A stretch of 54,066 nt of DNA from Anabaena sp. UHCC 0204. GTDB taxonomy: Bacteria > Cyanobacteriota > Cyanobacteriia > Cyanobacteriales > Nostocaceae. Each line of letters begins with the position of its first letter. The first letter of the stretch is position 1. Position numbers and translations under genes: made by a program. Of this stretch, positions 28,064 through 37,053 are shown one piece after another. The notes under the pieces are model-generated. The model was not told where the DNA came from. It ran no database searches and saw only the letters and a list, made by a program, of their open reading frames with translations. The DNA lies in assembly GCF_009711975.1 (NCBI RefSeq), contig NZ_VIKW01000082.1, positions 34,611 through 88,676 of the forward strand. Direction: 5' to 3'.

Positions 28064-28231
28064 ATTTTATCTGACAGGGCGATCGCCTGTTTTTTACCGT
28101 CAACTCTACCAGAAAAAAAAATATTTACTATAGTGGTGAAAATGACCTTGACATTTTACCCCATACCAGCGATAAAGGTCAAGCAATAGAGTTTTTGCGA
28201 AGGTTTACAGTATTTCCGTTTCTTAAATAAA

Positions 28232-28873
28232 ATGATTAGCTATCTCAAAGGTATCGTTGCTGGTGTTCAAACCCTTGGCTCTAATCGCGTCATCTTGACG
28301 TTAGAAGTAAATGGCACGGGTTATGATTTGCAAATTCCCCAACGTCTGTCCAAGCAGTTAACATCAACAGGTGATGTAGTACAAATTTTTACCCATTACC
28401 AGATTCGGGACGAAATACCCATGCTTTACGGTTTTTCTTCCCCCTCCGAACGGGATTTATTCCGCCACTTGCTCAGTGTCAGTGGTATTGGTTCAGCATT
28501 AGCGATCGCTCTCTTGGATACAATGGAATTACCAGAGTTAGTCCAAGCTATTATTGCTGGTAATGTGCAAATATTAATTCAAGCCCCTGGTGTGGGTAAG
28601 AAAATCGCTGAACGCATCTGTTTAGAAATCAAAAGCAAACTAATCGAATGGCGCAAATCAGCAGGCTTCTTCGTCGCTACAGGCGGACCGGCACCAGGAA
28701 TTTTAGAAGAAGTGCAAATGACTCTCTTTGCTTTGGGATATACTGCCCATGAAGTTAGTCACGCCTTGCACGTAGTTAGCGAAGATATTGGTTTACCCAA
28801 AAATGCCTATGTGGAAGATTGGATTAGACAAGCGATCGCTTATCTCAGCAGTAGTGAAGTAAAGTGTTCATAA
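28232..28873 (+). CDS. ruvA: Holliday junction branch migration protein RuvA
   Basis: A 213-residue protein of normal length. Domain I is the OB fold ([20 protein letters not shown]), domain II holds two helix-hairpin-helix motifs ([17 protein letters not shown] and [20 protein letters not shown]), and domain III is the C-terminal three-helix unit that contacts RuvB ([20 protein letters not shown]). It binds four-way DNA junctions as a tetramer. bioF follows 6 bp downstream, so the genes are probably co-transcribed. ruvB is not in the window. Confidence 0.96.
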   Translation: MISYLKGIVAGVQTLGSNRVILTLEVNGTGYDLQIPQRLSKQLTSTGDVVQIFTHYQIRDEIPMLYGFSSPSERDLFRHLLSVSGIGSALAIALLDTMELPELVQAIIAGNVQILIQAPGVGKKIAERICLEIKSKLIEWRKSAGFFVATGGPAPGILEEVQMTLFALGYTAHEVSHALHVVSEDIGLPKNAYVEDWIRQAIAYLSSSEVKCS

Positions 28874-28879
28874 TTCATC

Positions 28880-30055
28880 ATGAATAATAATCCTTATGCT
28901 TGGATAAACGAATCTCTGGCCACCATTCATCGGGCTGACTGGTATCGCTCCGTACAAACGATTCACAGCCGACCCGGTGCAACTGTGGTATTATCTGGGC
29001 AAGAGGTTATTAATTTTGCCAGTAATGATTACTTAGGACTAGCAGGAGATGAACGCTTACAAACAGCCGCCATTAATGCTATTCAAGGATTCGGCACTGG
29101 TAGCACAGGTTCGAGGTTACTCAGTGGGCATCGAGAATTACACAGAGAATTAGAACAGGGCATAGCATCTACTAAACAAACTGAAGACGCATTAGTATTT
29201 AGTTCCGGTTATTTGGCAAATTTAGGCACAATTGCCGCCATAGTCGGTAAAAGAGACTTAATTTTCTCCGATCAATATAACCATTCCAGCTTAAAAAAGG
29301 GGGCAACTCTCAGCGGTGCAACGGTGACCGAATATCCGCACGGTGGTACTGCAGCACTATTGCAAAATTTACAGCAACACAGAAAGAATTACCGACGCTG
29401 TTTGATCATTACCGATAGCGTCTTCAGTATGGATGGTGATTTATGTCCATTACCCCAACTGCTAGATTTAGCTGAAGAATTTAGCTGTATGCTATTACTC
29501 GATGAAGCTCATGCTACCGGAGTCATGGGAAAAACCGGCGCTGGCTGTGTAGAACATTTCGGGTGTACAGGTAGGGAATTAATTCAAATTGGGACATTAA
29601 GTAAAGCCTTGGGTAGTTTAGGCGGGTATGTCGCCGCCAGTAGCGCCCTAATTGACTTTTTACGCAATCGCGCCCCCAGTTGGATTTACACTACCGCCCT
29701 TTCCCCCGCAGACACCGCAGCAGCCCTAGCAGCCATCAAAATAGTCCAACAAGAACCCCAAAGGCGATCGCAACTCTGGCGAAATGTCAATTATTTAAAA
29801 CAATTAATTCAAAATAATTTACCTAACTTAAAATTATTACCAACAGAATCACCGATATTATGTTTTCAATTGCCTAGTGCAGCTGCTGCATTAACAGCAG
29901 GAACACATTTACGAAAATCAGGAATTTTTGCCCCAGCCATTCGTCCCCCCACAGTCAGTACCAGTCGGATCAGAATATCACTAATGGCTACACATGAGTT
30001 AGGACATATTAAAAAATTAGTAGAAGTGATCAAAACAATGGAAGAATTAGAATAA
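28880..30055 (+). CDS. bioF: 8-amino-7-oxononanoate synthase (BioF)
   Basis: A 391-residue PLP enzyme of the alpha-oxoamine synthase family that condenses pimeloyl-thioester and alanine in biotin synthesis. It has the substrate loop [16 protein letters not shown], the aspartate-histidine region [13 protein letters not shown], and the PLP-binding lysine in [12 protein letters not shown] (Lys242). It follows ruvA by 6 bp and is followed by a small unknown gene and xseA on the same strand. Other biotin genes are not nearby. Related enzymes of this family (Kbl, SPT) are less likely given the close match to the BioF motifs. Confidence 0.93.
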   Translation: MNNNPYAWINESLATIHRADWYRSVQTIHSRPGATVVLSGQEVINFASNDYLGLAGDERLQTAAINAIQGFGTGSTGSRLLSGHRELHRELEQGIASTKQTEDALVFSSGYLANLGTIAAIVGKRDLIFSDQYNHSSLKKGATLSGATVTEYPHGGTAALLQNLQQHRKNYRRCLIITDSVFSMDGDLCPLPQLLDLAEEFSCMLLLDEAHATGVMGKTGAGCVEHFGCTGRELIQIGTLSKALGSLGGYVAASSALIDFLRNRAPSWIYTTALSPADTAAALAAIKIVQQEPQRRSQLWRNVNYLKQLIQNNLPNLKLLPTESPILCFQLPSAAAALTAGTHLRKSGIFAPAIRPPTVSTSRIRISLMATHELGHIKKLVEVIKTMEELE

Positions 30056-30080
30056 TTTATTTGTTAAAAACGTTAATAAT

Positions 30081-30356
30081 ATGCCTCCTCATATCCAAGC
30101 ATTAATTTCCTTAATGGAAACTCTACCCTTAAATATCCAACAACAAGTAGTAGAACATCTCCAGGAATATATCCAACAATTTGCCAAAAATTTAGACGTT
30201 AATAACTTACAACCACCTGCGGACAATATTCAAGAGCATCACCAGAAAATAGTCAAACCCAATGATTATTTATCAGAACTTTCTCCAGAAGAATTGGAAG
30301 TATTAAATAATTGCACAGAATTTCCTGTATGGTCCCCCTTTGATTCATTACAGTGA
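30081..30356 (+). CDS. Small hypothetical protein, DUF2281-like N-terminus
   Basis: A 91-residue, soluble, acidic protein. The first part (ALISLMETLPLNIQQQVVEH) resembles the start of DUF2281/antitoxin-like proteins, and the end (DYLSELSPEELEVLNNCTEF, then PVWSPFDSLQ) resembles short cyanobacterial antitoxin tails. No toxin gene follows, so if it is an antitoxin it is orphaned. It sits between bioF and xseA on the same strand. Function is uncertain. Confidence 0.6.
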   Translation: MPPHIQALISLMETLPLNIQQQVVEHLQEYIQQFAKNLDVNNLQPPADNIQEHHQKIVKPNDYLSELSPEELEVLNNCTEFPVWSPFDSLQ

Positions 30357-30387
30357 AAAGAAATATTTGATGATAGAAGTATAAAAT

Positions 30388-30430
30388 TATCCGCGTTTAT
30401 CCGTGTTCATCATCTTCAATCTGCGGTAAA
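30388..30430. repeat. Dispersed ATCCGCGTTTATCCG-type repeat
   Basis: ATCCGCGTTTATCCGTGTTC and ATCTGCGGTAAA are a divergent copy of the repeat at 14222-14264. It lies in the bioF to xseA gap and has no coding role. Confidence 0.5.
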
Positions 30431-30484
30431 TTCCTTAGAGACTTTCCCAAAATCTTCTCAGATACATTCATATCACCTGCTGTC

Positions 30485-31699
30485 ATGACCTTTGAATTTC
30501 CTGATACCGCCCTTTCCGTAGCTGGTTTAACCGACTACTTGCGCTTGCTATTAGAACAAGATCAAATTCTCAGACAAGTGTGGGTGACTGGAGAAGTTTC
30601 CAGTACCAATCATCACCGAAGCGGGCTATTTTTTACATTAAAAGATACTGAGGGTACAGCCTCGATTAAGTGCGTAGCGTGGAATAGTCAAGTAGCAAAA
30701 TTAGCACAAATGCCCGTTGCTGGTGAACAATTAATTATTTTAGGTAGTATTCGTATTTACCCCCAAAGAGGAGAGTATCAATTAACAGTATGGCAAGCTT
30801 TACCTGCGGGTGCAGGTTTACAGGCGTTACGTTACCAACAACTGAAGAATCGCCTAGAAGCTGAAGGACTATTTGATACAGAAAGAAAGCGATCGCTTCC
30901 CCCACATCCTCAAATTATCGCCGTTGTTACCTCCCCCACCGCAGCCGCTTGGGGTGATATTCAAAAAACCCTCAAACATAGATATCCCGGTTTACACATC
31001 TTATTTTCTCCCGCAACAGTCCAAGGTGAACAAGCACCAGCATCCATAGTTAAAGCCATCGAACGAGTCAAACAAGATGGTCGAGCCGAAGTATTAATTT
31101 TAGCCAGAGGAGGTGGTGCAGTTGAAGAATTAGCTTGTTTTAATGATGAAAGAGTCATTATGGCGATCGCTAATTGTCCTATTCCCGTCATTACTGGTAT
31201 TGGGCATGAAAGAGATGAATCCTTAACAGATTTAGTCGCTGATTTGTGCGTACATACACCAACAGCCGCAGCCGAAACCGTTGTTCCCTCACTATCTAAT
31301 TTACAAATTCAACACCAGCAGCGAATTACAGCCTTATCTACAGCAGTCAATTCATCATTAGCAAATAGAGAAAAGCAACTCCAAGGGTTAAAACATCGCT
31401 TGCGTCAATTGCGGTTAGATAGACAAGTAGAACAGGAACGGCAAAAGTTATCTTGGAAACATCGGCAATTACTACAAATAACCACAGGACAATTACAACA
31501 AGCCAGCCAACATTTAGAAATGTTACGGCAAAAATTAGCCAGTATTGACCCCAAAGCCGTCTTACAGCGTGGTTATGCAGTAGTGAGAACAGAGAATGGA
31601 GTCATTCCTCGATCTGTATCAGAATTAACTATAGGGGAAAATTTAGAGATTCAGTTGGCACAAGGTAAGGTAACAGTTAAAGTTATAGAAGTTACCTGA
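30485..31699 (+). CDS. xseA: Exodeoxyribonuclease VII large subunit
   Basis: A 404-residue catalytic subunit of exonuclease VII. The N-terminal OB-fold DNA-binding domain (~5-100) includes VWVTGEVSSTNHHRSGLFFT. The catalytic region has IIAVVTSPTAAAWGDI, ILARGGGAVEELACFNDERV, ITGIGHERDESLTDLVAD and HTPTAAAETVVPS. A long coiled coil (~265-350) binds XseB, and the end (DPKAVLQRGYAVVRTENGVI) is the typical C-terminal barrel. Its partner xseB is at 25040-25279. Confidence 0.96.
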   Translation: MTFEFPDTALSVAGLTDYLRLLLEQDQILRQVWVTGEVSSTNHHRSGLFFTLKDTEGTASIKCVAWNSQVAKLAQMPVAGEQLIILGSIRIYPQRGEYQLTVWQALPAGAGLQALRYQQLKNRLEAEGLFDTERKRSLPPHPQIIAVVTSPTAAAWGDIQKTLKHRYPGLHILFSPATVQGEQAPASIVKAIERVKQDGRAEVLILARGGGAVEELACFNDERVIMAIANCPIPVITGIGHERDESLTDLVADLCVHTPTAAAETVVPSLSNLQIQHQQRITALSTAVNSSLANREKQLQGLKHRLRQLRLDRQVEQERQKLSWKHRQLLQITTGQLQQASQHLEMLRQKLASIDPKAVLQRGYAVVRTENGVIPRSVSELTIGENLEIQLAQGKVTVKVIEVT

Positions 31700-31773
31700 A
31701 GCCTAAGTGACGAGAACGTATATTTTCAGACTTTAGACTTCATCCCGGGATGCTCTACTGTAGAATGTAAGCC

Positions 31774-33108
31774 ATGTCCTATCATGATTCTGTCTTATTA
31801 CAAAAAATTTCTGCCCATATTTGTCAATCAATTATTGCTATTCAACAACAACAACCCGAATTATTGATTGCAAAATATCGAACTATTAACTGGCAAATAC
31901 CTACAAATAAATCAGCCTTAAGTACAAAGTTTAAAGCCATACTCAGTCAAACTCAAACCTGGGATGAATTATTACAAAAACTGCAATCCTCACTCAAAGC
32001 AATTCTTGTTCCCGCTGCTTTTGACTCCCAATTATTATCAGATTTAATCTCCTCTATTCAACAACTAAATTCCGAAAATCCTGAATCAAATTCGCTACAT
32101 TTTCCGCAGCGACAATCTATTGGTATAGCAGTTTTACTTTTAGATGCAGAAAACCTCCAACTCAACACTCATACAGAAAAGTTTTTAACCACAATTTGCA
32201 ATTGTCCTCTGCAAGTTAAAATTGCTTTTGCTAATTGGTCAAATCGGGGAAAATTAGATGTAGAATTACATGAACGGGGTTATGATTTAATTCATGTTCC
32301 TGCTGGTAGAGATAATGCTGATGGTAAAATGATTGCTATTGGTTCTTCTATTCATGAACGCTATCCCAATGTTCAAGAAGTTTTTGTTTGTTCATCAGAT
32401 AAAGTAATGACAAACTTATGTAATAAGTTACAGCAAAATGGCATATTAGTTTATCAAGTCAGTCAGCAAGGGGAAAATATTAAACTATTCAATAGTTCAA
32501 CCAGTGAAATTATCAATCATTCCCTCAAACCCCTACCAGAAATACCATCTGTAGAGCAGTTTATTTCCCAAATCAAGGGGTTAATTAAATTGCAGCAAAA
32601 ACAAACTGCAAGTTATTGGATTAAACTTTCTATCCTGTCTAAAATATTTAAAAGCAAATATCAATTAACTATTAGTCAGATAGTTGCTCATCATTTCCCT
32701 GGTAAAAAAGCTAGAGATGTATTTATTAACTATCCATCTGAGTTTGTAGTTCATCAAATTGATGAAAAATCTGAATTATATGTCACGGTGTTTGAACATC
32801 ATCAAACCAAGTTAGACAATAGTCAGGAAAATTCACAAACTCAACTTATATTATCTACTATTAATTCCCCACCAGAGTTAGAGCAAGCAATCAAAAATAT
32901 TCTGACTGATTTAATCACAGCAGATCATCAGAATTCAGTTGATATTAGTATTTTAGGCAGTAAATTTTATCAACAATATGGTAAACCAATAACTGAGCAA
33001 ATAAAACAATTACAAATTGGTGGTAGTTTGGTTAAATTTTTACATTCTTGCAATTCTTTAAAAATTCAGCAAGTAGGTAAAAAATGGGAAGTAAGTATTA
33101 AAAATTAA
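31774..33108 (+). CDS. NYN-domain putative RNase with C-terminal LOTUS/OST-HTH-like region
   Basis: A 444-residue protein. Residues ~122-260 form a NYN (PIN-like) nuclease domain: the acidic VLLLDAENLQL, the ANWSNRGKLDVELHERGYDL strand-helix, then NADGKMIAIG and VFVCSSDKVMTNL, giving the expected cluster of Asp/Glu residues. The C-terminal part contains winged-helix-like stretches (SYWIKLSILSKIFKSKYQLT and ISILGSKFYQQYGKPI) reminiscent of OST-HTH/LOTUS RNA-binding modules. The family is thought to act on RNA; the target is unknown. It is the last gene before the accessory island. Confidence 0.75.
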   Translation: MSYHDSVLLQKISAHICQSIIAIQQQQPELLIAKYRTINWQIPTNKSALSTKFKAILSQTQTWDELLQKLQSSLKAILVPAAFDSQLLSDLISSIQQLNSENPESNSLHFPQRQSIGIAVLLLDAENLQLNTHTEKFLTTICNCPLQVKIAFANWSNRGKLDVELHERGYDLIHVPAGRDNADGKMIAIGSSIHERYPNVQEVFVCSSDKVMTNLCNKLQQNGILVYQVSQQGENIKLFNSSTSEIINHSLKPLPEIPSVEQFISQIKGLIKLQQKQTASYWIKLSILSKIFKSKYQLTISQIVAHHFPGKKARDVFINYPSEFVVHQIDEKSELYVTVFEHHQTKLDNSQENSQTQLILSTINSPPELEQAIKNILTDLITADHQNSVDISILGSKFYQQYGKPITEQIKQLQIGGSLVKFLHSCNSLKIQQVGKKWEVSIKN

Positions 33109-33240
33109 CTCATAATCAAGTAGGCAATGTCTTTTTGTTATACAATTAATAGAGTGATATTAAACTCCTCTTGTTATCCTTTTCCTGCATTCATATAAGT
33201 TACATTTTGTCAAAATAAATTAGATGCGTTTCCCTGTCTC

Positions 33241-33435
33241 ATGATTTATGGTGAGCAAAATTTTTGGTTTTTGAGCGATCGCCGAAAGCATCGCATTGCC
33301 GTGATGCACATTGGTAAAATAGTCGAACTAGAACAAAAAAAGCAGATTTTTGCCCATTCTCAACATCTCTTACACCTTTACGAGCAAGAGTTAGTTAGGA
33401 TAATTTTCATAACAGAATACCCAAATTATTGCTAA
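33241..33435 (+). pseudogene. Remnant of an ABC-transporter ATPase C-terminus (left island boundary)
   Basis: The 64-codon frame contains SDRRKHRIAVMHIGKIVELE followed by KKQIFAHSQHLLHLYEQEL. This looks like the end of an oligopeptide-type ABC ATPase, where a segment of the form V-M-x-x-G-K-I-V-E-x-G-x-x-x-x-I-F-x-x-P-Q-H is usual. No Walker motifs are present, so it is a fragment. Its core (33282-33345) is repeated at 39178-39241, on the other side of the island, with about 53 of 63 bases identical. Confidence 0.6.
33275..33345 (+). repeat. Left direct repeat bracketing the accessory island
   Basis: Starts with GCGATCGC and runs through CGAAAGCATCGCATTG and TGGTAAAATAGTCGAACTAG to GCAG. The right copy is at 39162-39241. 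I counted 53 matches in the 63 aligned bases after the HIP1 site. Confidence 0.7.
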
Positions 33436-33483
33436 ACCATGGCAAAATAATAACATTATCCTAAAAAAACTGTGGGTGTAATC

Positions 33484-34092
33484 ATGCAGAGTCGAACTAC
33501 AAAAACCAGCCAAAATAACACCTCTGCACCACAGTCAAACCCCTTCCAAACCAGGCCATTTGAAAGTGATACCCTCAAAAAATCACAACCACCAAGTACA
33601 GACATAGACCTAGAAACAGAAAACGAACCAGGGAAATCCTATGGACTGGACTTGAAAAATGTTCCCATATTCCCACCCGAACCACCAACCCAACCAAATA
33701 TACAACCTAAATTAACCATAGGGCAACCCAACGATAAATATGAACAAGAAGCAGATAACGTTGCCACAGAAGTAGTTAATAAAATCCACACACCACCCTC
33801 TACATCAACAATAGATTACCCTATTCAAACACAAAGAAAAAGAAATCCCACCCATCAACCATTCGATAGAGAAGTAGTAGGAATAAGTGTAGATAGAAAA
33901 GTAAATACACCTACATTTCAAGAAGTTCTAAATCTCCCTGGGATAGGACAACAGAATATTCAAACCAAAAGAAATCCCACCCATCAAACATTCGATAGAG
34001 AAGTAGTAGGGATAAGGGTAGATAGAAGAGTAAATAAACCCACATTTCAAGAAAATCAAAATCTTCCTGGGATAGGACATTTAAATCCCTAG
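33484..34092 (+). CDS. Truncated DUF4157-type (contractile injection cargo) leader protein with duplicated module
   Basis: A 202-residue protein from the ATG at 33484 (a GTG four codons upstream is possible). It is Pro/Gln/Asn-rich and disordered. Near residue 73, IQPKLTIGQPNDKYEQEADN is the segment that precedes DUF4157 domains in cyanobacterial cargo proteins of extracellular contractile injection systems. The metallopeptidase-like DUF4157 core is missing. Instead, a ~43-residue unit is repeated twice (KRNPTHQPFDREVVGISVDR and KRNPTHQTFDREVVGIRVDR, each ending NLPGIG), then the frame stops. It probably lost its C-terminal part or serves only as a leader. The gene begins just after the left direct repeat. 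Confidence 0.65.
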   Translation: MQSRTTKTSQNNTSAPQSNPFQTRPFESDTLKKSQPPSTDIDLETENEPGKSYGLDLKNVPIFPPEPPTQPNIQPKLTIGQPNDKYEQEADNVATEVVNKIHTPPSTSTIDYPIQTQRKRNPTHQPFDREVVGISVDRKVNTPTFQEVLNLPGIGQQNIQTKRNPTHQTFDREVVGIRVDRRVNKPTFQENQNLPGIGHLNP

Positions 34093-34105
34093 AGAAGAAT
34101 TCAAT

Positions 34106-34510
34106 ATGACCACTTTTGATGATCTGCTATCTATAGTAACTGACCCCATGATTAGCCCTGATGGGTGGGGTGACTACTATCTCGAAGTCGCTATTGAACT
34201 GGCTCAGAAGTTGAGTCAATCTGGAGAAATACAAGAGTGTCTTCAGCATTTGCCATTACTTGACCAAGAAGCTCAGATCAGGCTGATTCAGGTAATAACC
34301 AATTTTCCATCATCTCAATTGTTCGAGCCTTTACTTGGCTTGTTAGTAGAGGCAGATGGAGAACTGGCAGAAGTCTTGATTGACGGACTACGAACGTGGT
34401 CACTTAACCAAGAACAGAAACAACAGTTGTTATTAATTTCTAAAAAGTTTCGAGGTCAGTCAAAACTTTTGGATATGGTTATAAATGAACTGAATATTAC
34501 CATCCGCTAA
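34106..34510 (+). CDS. Small HEAT-like helical protein, possible immunity protein
   Basis: A 134-residue all-helical, acidic protein (MTTFDDLLSIVTDPMISPDG to VINELNITIR). Helix pairs such as EAQIRLIQVITNFPSSQLFE and LFEPLLGLLVEADGELAEVL suggest HEAT-like repeats. It starts 13 bp after the truncated leader gene and precedes the 674-residue cargo-like protein. In toxin loci of this kind, small HEAT-like proteins often act as immunity factors; that role here is inferred only from position and fold. Confidence 0.65.
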   Translation: MTTFDDLLSIVTDPMISPDGWGDYYLEVAIELAQKLSQSGEIQECLQHLPLLDQEAQIRLIQVITNFPSSQLFEPLLGLLVEADGELAEVLIDGLRTWSLNQEQKQQLLLISKKFRGQSKLLDMVINELNITIR

Positions 34511-34705
34511 CCGAAATTGATTAAGTTAATTTAGCCTATGTTAAATAAAGGCTCGGAAAAACCATAGATTTCTGTAGATTCGTAGAATTATTCAAGTTGG
34601 ATTATGAGGTATTCAAAAATGTGGCGTTGCTGAATTGAGGTATGAAATTCCTAAATTGAACCTTTAAAACTCTTACCTTGATCTGTTTTAGGCGTACCTT
34701 TAGAT
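34511..34705. other. Intergenic scar between leader-side genes and cargo-like gene
   Basis: An AT-rich 195 bp gap without a gene. GTGGCGTTGCTGAATTGAGG (34621-34640) looks like the end of a cyanobacterial insertion-type sequence, but no inverted partner or transposase is visible. A remnant or deletion scar is possible, which would explain the missing middle of the DUF4157-type protein. Confidence 0.3.
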
Positions 34706-36730
34706 ATGATTCAGATGATCATTCAAGGAGGTATTAGTCTTGCAGAAATTGGGACAATGGCTTGGAATGGCATTAAGGAGGCCATACCAGGAATATTAAT
34801 TGGGATTTTAGTAGAGAAATTAGTATCAATGCTTGTACCGGCGGCGGGAATGATATTAACTGTGATTGAGGGATTACAAGCAGCATGGGGAACAGCATCA
34901 CAAATATTGCAAGTTTTTGAAAGATTTATTGCTTTCTTGAAGGCAATTAAATCAGGTACAGCAGGTCCATCTTTTGGTAGTTTGTTAGCATCTGCGGCTG
35001 TAACTGTGATTGATTTTGTTTCTAATTGGTTGATTAAGAAATTAGTAAGTGCTGCTAAGAAAGTGGCAGGGAAAATTAAGGGTATTGCTCAAGGTTTGAA
35101 GGATAAGTTTAGTAAGAAAGGGAAGAACAATAAAGATAAAGATAAGAAGGGTAGTAAGGATAAAAAGGGTAACAAAGATAAGAAAGGTAAAGATGATAAG
35201 AAAGATAAAGATAAGGAAAAAGATCAAGAAATTAAAGAGCGTGTAGAAAAAGTTGAACGTGAGTTAAAACCAAAAGTTCAAACTTTGATTGCTAAAAAAC
35301 CTTCTAAATTAAGACTAAAAGCTCAATTAGCTATTTGGCGTTTAGCCTATCGTCTGCAAAAATTAGATGTTGTGGGAGAAAAAGGAAAATTTGATATTAT
35401 TGCGAAAGTAAATCCCACTATAGATTTAGCAGATGGATGGACTTTCGATACTAATCAGGTATTATCTGTTTTGGAAAAAATTGCTTCAGAATATGTTACT
35501 GACGCAGAAGCATTGAAAGAAGGAACTTCAACTACACAAAGAGAATCCACAGATCCTATTTCCCTAGAATCAAGGGAATCAGGAACTTCATCAGTTACTT
35601 TGCGCGATCGCCAAGCATATCGAGATAGAAGAATAAAAGCTGAAGAATCAATTCCAGTCGCATCTGAAGGAAAAACTTCAACGATACCAGGGGAATCAAC
35701 CTTTCTAGACTTAAGAGAACCAGGAAATGCTTTGACTAGTTTACGTGATCGCCAAGCATACCAGATCGGAACAACACAGAGTGGAAGCCCATTAGGTTAC
35801 AAGCATCAGCCTACACCTATCAACGAACAATGGCAGGAGATAGCTGGTTTAGAATCTGATAGAGGAAATATGTACCCTACACTCAAAAAGCGACTTGCTG
35901 ATGTCAAAGTGGGTGAGATGTTCACTAAAATTTTACGTGGAGAAGCATTACCCGATCTCCCAACAGACCAGAGAGAGGCGATTGGCGAACTTTTTGGGCT
36001 TTGGTATGCAAAAGAACCAAGCCATCCTAAAGGTACGCAGGGACACCGCCGCGATTTGGTGTATTCTTTAATGATTACACAGATGATGACACCAGAGACA
36101 GGAAAAGAACATCTCGATATAAATAAGGGTATTGATTTACATCCAGCATCTTTTGGCGGAGCGCAGCAAGGAGCTAGACGAGTAACCAGTGAAATGGAAA
36201 AAAGTAAAGACCCACCTCGCCAAGGAACAAAAATACGCCAAAAACGGGATGAACGATATAAACGAGAAAAAGATACGATTAAGGCATGGTTCAAAAGAAA
36301 TATGACAGACTTACCTGTATTGACAAGAGAACCAACTATTGCTGATGTAGAAAATTTTGTTGGTACTCGGTTTTTGTGGGTACGTGGGCCAGAAATAAGG
36401 CAGCTTTTGTTTGAGATTGTTAGAAGACTTCCAGCTTATGAACCTGAAGAATTAATTGAGATGGCTAGTACAGCTACTGAACATGACGAAGTGGTTGATG
36501 TACTCTTTCGGATTGCTGTGGGTTTTCCTAACTTCGATCCTCAAGTGTTTCGTGTGTTTGAAACCTACTTAAAACACCCTACTCCTCTGTTGCGTGAAGC
36601 TACTGTTCAGGCGATCGCTTATAGACTATGGCCTGAAAGTGTGAAACTGATCGAAAAAGTTGTACAGGAAGATACTGACGAAGATGTTCAACAATTTGCT
36701 CAAAGTATTCTTAACCAAATCAAGCACTAA
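34706..36730 (+). CDS. Cargo/toxin-like protein with hydrophobic core, Lys-rich linker and fused HEAT-like tail
   Basis: A 674-residue mosaic. Residues ~1-125 (IIQGGISLAEIGTMAWNGIK, EAIPGILIGILVEKL) are the hydrophobic helical core found in cyanobacterial DUF4157 cargo proteins. Residues ~134-180 are a Lys/Asp-rich linker of K-D-K and KKG runs. A ~70-residue unit is repeated near 270-355 (SVTLRDRQAYRDRR and LTSLRDRQAYQIG). Residues ~365-530 are an unrecognised, possibly toxic, domain (SHPKGTQGHRRDLVYSLMIT; LHPASFGGAQQGARRV). Residues 551-674 (from FVGTRFLW) are HEAT-like and homologous to the end of the gene at 37054. No N-terminal leader is present. The toxic activity is not established. Confidence 0.7.
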   Translation: MIQMIIQGGISLAEIGTMAWNGIKEAIPGILIGILVEKLVSMLVPAAGMILTVIEGLQAAWGTASQILQVFERFIAFLKAIKSGTAGPSFGSLLASAAVTVIDFVSNWLIKKLVSAAKKVAGKIKGIAQGLKDKFSKKGKNNKDKDKKGSKDKKGNKDKKGKDDKKDKDKEKDQEIKERVEKVERELKPKVQTLIAKKPSKLRLKAQLAIWRLAYRLQKLDVVGEKGKFDIIAKVNPTIDLADGWTFDTNQVLSVLEKIASEYVTDAEALKEGTSTTQRESTDPISLESRESGTSSVTLRDRQAYRDRRIKAEESIPVASEGKTSTIPGESTFLDLREPGNALTSLRDRQAYQIGTTQSGSPLGYKHQPTPINEQWQEIAGLESDRGNMYPTLKKRLADVKVGEMFTKILRGEALPDLPTDQREAIGELFGLWYAKEPSHPKGTQGHRRDLVYSLMITQMMTPETGKEHLDINKGIDLHPASFGGAQQGARRVTSEMEKSKDPPRQGTKIRQKRDERYKREKDTIKAWFKRNMTDLPVLTREPTIADVENFVGTRFLWVRGPEIRQLLFEIVRRLPAYEPEELIEMASTATEHDEVVDVLFRIAVGFPNFDPQVFRVFETYLKHPTPLLREATVQAIAYRLWPESVKLIEKVVQEDTDEDVQQFAQSILNQIKH

Positions 36731-36829
36731 AAAGTATAAATATGATAAACTAGTGATGCTAAAAATATCTATCTTCCACATTGGAAGTAATCTCAATATA
36801 ACACAATCATCCACCAAATCCTTAATAAT

Positions 36830-37021
36830 ATGGGTTGCAAATTTGAGAACCCACAACAACTAGTTGATTCTTGGAATAATTGCTTGAATACACTCTGTCA
36901 GCTAAGTGATGAATGCTCAGATGCACTGATACAAATTGGGCAACAATTACTAAACTTTGTTGACGGAAATAATTCGGAAGTTGAATACAAGCTATGGATG
37001 GTTATTTATTCCAACGGCTAA
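36830..37021 (+). CDS. Small hypothetical protein in the toxin/immunity region
   Basis: A 63-residue frame (MGCKFENPQQLVDSWNNCLN, then CSDALIQIGQQLLNFVDGNN). It has two likely helices and no membrane segment. It ends 32 bp before the next HEAT-like gene. The longer form of that next frame (ATG at 36994) would overlap it out of frame, so the two could be halves of one frameshifted gene; I favour separate genes because ATG 37054 has its own AAGGA site. Not a recognised family. Confidence 0.5.
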   Translation: MGCKFENPQQLVDSWNNCLNTLCQLSDECSDALIQIGQQLLNFVDGNNSEVEYKLWMVIYSNG

Positions 37022-37053
37022 TTATAAAAAGTCCTTCAATTAAGGATGATATT

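Noticed and set aside
33241-33435. Functional small gene at the left island boundary
   Set aside because: Matches only the end of an ABC ATPase, lacks all catalytic motifs, and is repeated at the right boundary; treated as a remnant.
35042-35227. Hydrophobic minus-strand frame inside the 674-residue protein gene
   Set aside because: It is the antisense of the Lys-rich linker; AAG/AAA codons read backwards give Phe/Leu/Ile.
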